A DNA stretch of 64,000 nt from Paracoccus sp. M683 (GTDB lineage Bacteria > Pseudomonadota > Alphaproteobacteria > Rhodobacterales > Rhodobacteraceae), in NCBI RefSeq assembly GCF_007096355.1, contig NZ_VKDF01000004.1:620357-684356 (forward strand), given 5' to 3'. Shown here in pieces: positions 61,729 through 64,000 of the stretch. Positions within the stretch are counted from its first letter, which is position 1. Each line of letters starts with the position of its first letter. Position numbers and translations under genes: made by a program. The notes beneath the pieces were generated by a model. It was not told the origin of the DNA. It worked only from the letters and a program-made list of their open reading frames with translations, and did not search any database.

Positions 61729-62472
61729 TCAGCGCATTCTTAACGCACCGTCCAGCCGGATCACCTCGCCGTTCAGATAGCCGTTTTCGACGATGAATCC
61801 GGCAAGGCGGGCAAATTCCTCGGGGTCGCCCAGGCGTTTGGGATAGGTCACCTCGGCCGCCAGCGCGTCCTGCACCTCTTGGGGCAGACCGCGCAGCATG
61901 GGCGTGCCGAAAATCCCCGGAGCGATGGCGCAGACGCGGATACCCTGACCGGCCAGATCGCGGGCGATGGGCAGCGTCATGCCGGCGATCCCCGCCTTGG
62001 ATGCGGCATAGGCGGCCTGGCCCTTTTGCCCGTCAAAGGCGGCGATGCTGGCGGTGTTGACGATGACGCCCTTTTCCGCGCCGGAATTGCCGGCCATCTG
62101 CGCGGCGGCCAGACGCAGCACGTTGAAGCTGCCGATCAGGTTGATCTCGATGGTGCGGCGAAACGTGTCCAGCGCATGCGGCCCGTCGCGGCCCACGGTC
62201 TTTTCCCCGGTGGCGATGCCCGCGCAGTTGACGCAGATGTCGATGCCGCCCATGGCCGCGACGGCCGCGTCGATGGCGGCCTGAACGCTGGCCTCGTCGG
62301 TCACGTCGGTCTGCGCGAAACCGGCGCCGATCGCGCGGGCCGCATCGGCCCCGGCGGCGTCGCGATCCAGCACCATCACCTGCGCGCCCTGATTGCGGAA
62401 ATGGCTGGCCGTGGCCAGACCCAGACCCGATGCGCCGCCCGTCACGATGGCACGGCTGTTTTTCAGTTCCAT
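61729..62472 (-). CDS. SDR oxidoreductase, 3-hydroxyacyl-CoA dehydrogenase type 2-like
   Basis: A 247-residue short-chain dehydrogenase. The cofactor loop is [12 protein letters not shown] (residues 11-22), the second aspartate in VLDRD points to NAD preference, [12 protein letters not shown] follows, and the catalytic residues are in [20 protein letters not shown] with Tyr-x-x-x-Lys. [20 protein letters not shown] is typical of the HSD10-like group acting on short branched 3-hydroxyacyl-CoAs. It is encoded 60 bp upstream of the binding-protein gene on the same strand. Confidence 0.88.
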   Translation of the reverse strand: MELKNSRAIVTGGASGLGLATASHFRNQGAQVMVLDRDAAGADAARAIGAGFAQTDVTDEASVQAAIDAAVAAMGGIDICVNCAGIATGEKTVGRDGPHALDTFRRTIEINLIGSFNVLRLAAAQMAGNSGAEKGVIVNTASIAAFDGQKGQAAYAASKAGIAGMTLPIARDLAGQGIRVCAIAPGIFGTPMLRGLPQEVQDALAAEVTYPKRLGDPEEFARLAGFIVENGYLNGEVIRLDGALRMR

Positions 62473-62526
62473 GGCTGATCCTCCCCTTTTTTCTGTTGAG
62501 GCCGTTCTTGCAGATGCGGCGCCCGG

Positions 62527-63408
62527 CTACCAGCGCCCTGATGCGCCCCCGCCAGATGAACGCCCCCCGCCGAAACCGCCGCCCCGGCCGGAACGGCTGC
62601 TGCTGCGGATGCTGCGGGGTTCGCTGCGTGGGCTGGTCCAGTCGCAGCGCGGACAGCGCGTCCAGATGACCTCAGAGGCACGGCCTTTGTCATCCGACGG
62701 CCGGATGATTTCGGATTCCTGGATCAGCCCGCTGCCGCCGCAGCGGGGGCAGGGCATGCGCCCCAGCCTGAACCGGCGCCAGATATTCCGGGCCATGCCA
62801 ATCGCGACGAAGCCGAACAGGCCAAAGACCCCGATCGGCACCAGCCAATCAAGCAGGTCGCGCCGCGCCGAGGGCCCTTCATATCCCTGCCCGGCGGCAT
62901 GGGGGCGGGCGATGCCGTCGATGATGGCCAGCGTGCCGTCGCGGATGCCGGCCGACATCTCTCCGGCGCGAAACCGGGGCAGGATCGTCCGGTCGATGAT
63001 GGCCTGCGCCGCGACATTCGCGATGCGGGGATAGCCCGCGCCCAGTTCGATCCGAACCTCGCGGTCGTCGCGCAGGACCAACAGCATGAAGCCGTCATTG
63101 CGGTCCGCCTCGCCCACGCCCCAATCGTTGAAGAGCCGCGTCGCAAAGGGTTCCAGCCCATCGGTCCCGCCATGGCGCGCCCGGTCGGTCAGGGTGACGA
63201 CGGTGCCCTGCGCCCCGGTTTCGCGGTGCAGGGCGATCAGCGCCTGGTCGATGACGCGGGTATCGTCATTGGACAGCAGCCCGGCGAAATCGTTGATGCT
63301 GGTGGCCTGCCAGTCGGGCAGATCCTGCGCCGTGGCGGGCAGGCCCAGAACCAGCATCAGCATCAGCGCCAGGGTCAGGGTCAGGCGAAGCAGGGTCGCG
63401 CGGATCAC
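62527..63408 (-). CDS. TPM-domain membrane protein (YgcG-like)
   Basis: A 293-residue protein. A signal peptide ([17 protein letters not shown]) precedes the TPM domain at about residues 35-155: [40 protein letters not shown] and [21 protein letters not shown] membrane helix ([17 protein letters not shown]) follows, then a zinc-ribbon-like pair CPRCGGSG and CPRCDW, and a tail rich in glycine, serine and arginine. TPM proteins of plants help repair photosystem II; bacterial ones have unknown function. The stop of the next gene upstream on this strand overlaps its ATG (ATGA). Confidence 0.87.
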   Translation of the reverse strand: MIRATLLRLTLTLALMLMLVLGLPATAQDLPDWQATSINDFAGLLSNDDTRVIDQALIALHRETGAQGTVVTLTDRARHGGTDGLEPFATRLFNDWGVGEADRNDGFMLLVLRDDREVRIELGAGYPRIANVAAQAIIDRTILPRFRAGEMSAGIRDGTLAIIDGIARPHAAGQGYEGPSARRDLLDWLVPIGVFGLFGFVAIGMARNIWRRFRLGRMPCPRCGGSGLIQESEIIRPSDDKGRASEVIWTRCPRCDWTSPRSEPRSIRSSSRSGRGGGFGGGRSSGGGASGRW

Positions 63409-64000
63409 GTCAGCAGCATCTCGGGGCCACCGGCGATCTTGGGATCGACGCGACCGATGGCGTCCTGATCCTTGCCCTTGTAGGGGACGGCGTTCAGGAT
63501 CGTCTGGATCGCGGCGATCCGCGCCCGGCGCTTGTCGTCAGACCGTATGACCGTCCAGGGCGCGATCGGCGAATGCGACAGCGACAGCGTTTCGCGGATG
63601 GCGTCGGTATAGTCGTCCCATTTGGCCAGCCCCTCGACGTCGATCCAGCTGAGCTTCCATTGCTTCAGCGGGTCTTTCTCGCGCGCCAGAAACCGGCGCA
63701 GCTGTTCGGCCCGGCCGACATTCAGCCACAGCTTGACCAGGATGACGCCGTCATCGACCAGCATGCGTTCGAAATCGGGCAATTGGCGAAAGAACTGTTC
63801 GCGCTGCTTTTCGGCGGCAAAGCCAAAGACCTTTTCGACCACGCCGCGGTTATACCAGCTGCGGTCGAACAGCGCGATCTCGCCCGCAGCGGGCAGGTTG
63901 TCGACATAGCGCTGGAAATACCACTGACCCGCCTCGCGCTCGGTCGGCTTGGGCAGGGCGATGATATATGCGGAACGCGGGTTCAGGTTTTCGCGCACCC
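63405..64000 (-). CDS. ppk2: Polyphosphate kinase 2, partial
   Basis: The C-terminal 198 residues of a PPK2 enzyme; the start and the P-loop lie beyond the window. Seen: [57 protein letters not shown], the lid-side [20 protein letters not shown] and the [20 protein letters not shown] end, all diagnostic for PPK2 class I, which makes nucleoside di- or triphosphates from polyphosphate. It overlaps the TPM gene by 4 bp. What looks like an initiating methionine at the edge is a GTG valine codon within the gene. Confidence 0.93.
   Translation of the reverse strand, partial: VRENLNPRSAYIIALPKPTEREAGQWYFQRYVDNLPAAGEIALFDRSWYNRGVVEKVFGFAAEKQREQFFRQLPDFERMLVDDGVILVKLWLNVGRAEQLRRFLAREKDPLKQWKLSWIDVEGLAKWDDYTDAIRETLSLSHSPIAPWTVIRSDDKRRARIAAIQTILNAVPYKGKDQDAIGRVDPKIAGGPEMLLT

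Noticed and set aside
63405..63998. A complete small kinase starting at 63998
   Set aside because: The P-loop of PPK2 is missing and the apparent start is an internal GTG codon at the window edge; the gene is truncated by the window.
1..64000. Possible CRISPR arrays, prophage, insertion sequences or tRNA genes
   Set aside because: No regularly spaced repeats, transposase or phage proteins, or tRNA-like cloverleaf sequences (apart from the tmRNA) were recognised while reading both strands by eye.

Overview
The window reads as chromosomal DNA of a high-GC alphaproteobacterium of the order Rhodobacterales, most likely Paracoccus or a close relative. The support is a circularly permuted two-piece tmRNA whose tag reads ANDNRAPVALAA, an alpha-type SspB, a DUF4169/ribbon-helix-helix gene pair, an opgGHC operon and a complete bhcRABCD cluster, which was first worked out in Paracoccus denitrificans. 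About 55 protein genes are tightly packed, many with ATGA or TGATG stop/start overlaps. No insertion sequence, prophage, CRISPR array, rRNA or tRNA was recognised.

Layout. 0-3 kb: a receiver-only response regulator overlapping a membrane protein that fuses sensor-kinase-like parts to a DEDDh exonuclease, then an H-type lectin-like gene in an AT-richer patch. 3-14 kb: housekeeping and small enzymes (hydrolase, isomerase, prs, lipase, GNAT, an SHMT-like PLP enzyme with a divergent LysR, purD, xseA, an MFS transporter and eda). 14-18 kb: an MttB-family methyltransferase, then rpsB-tsf. 18-24 kb: a LuxR-type regulator and the opgG-opgH-opgC glucan operon. 24-27.4 kb: cmk, a purine permease and an HPP-CBS membrane protein. 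27.4-34.3 kb: bhcR and bhcABCD with an NCS2 permease as likely fifth gene, closed by a strong terminator. 35-46 kb: purine catabolism (uraH, puuD, xdhABC, guaD) interrupted by exoD-like, CNNM/CorC-like and LysR-DUF4396 genes. 46-51 kb: a GDP-deoxysugar operon (colD-like, gmd, manC, fcl/colC-like). 51-55.7 kb: pimFCD-like acyl-CoA degradation genes and a thioesterase. 55.7-60 kb: small regulators, fumC, a DapA-like lyase, sspB and ssrA. 60-64 kb: an orphan ABC binding protein, an SDR, a TPM-domain protein and a truncated PPK2 gene.

How the genes work together. GuaD (guanine to xanthine), XdhAB with XdhC (xanthine to urate), PuuD (urate to 5-hydroxyisourate) and UraH form a continuous purine-to-OHCU route. 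Later steps of this route can release glyoxylate, and the neighbouring bhc genes assimilate glyoxylate to oxaloacetate. The NCS2 permease 38 bp behind bhcD physically joins the two systems. The GDP-sugar operon contains an aminotransferase-fold enzyme with His-His where the PLP lysine normally sits, the hallmark of ColD, which predicts a colitose-type 3,6-dideoxysugar in a surface glycan. ssrA and sspB, the tagging RNA and the adaptor that reads its tag, lie within 150 bp of each other.
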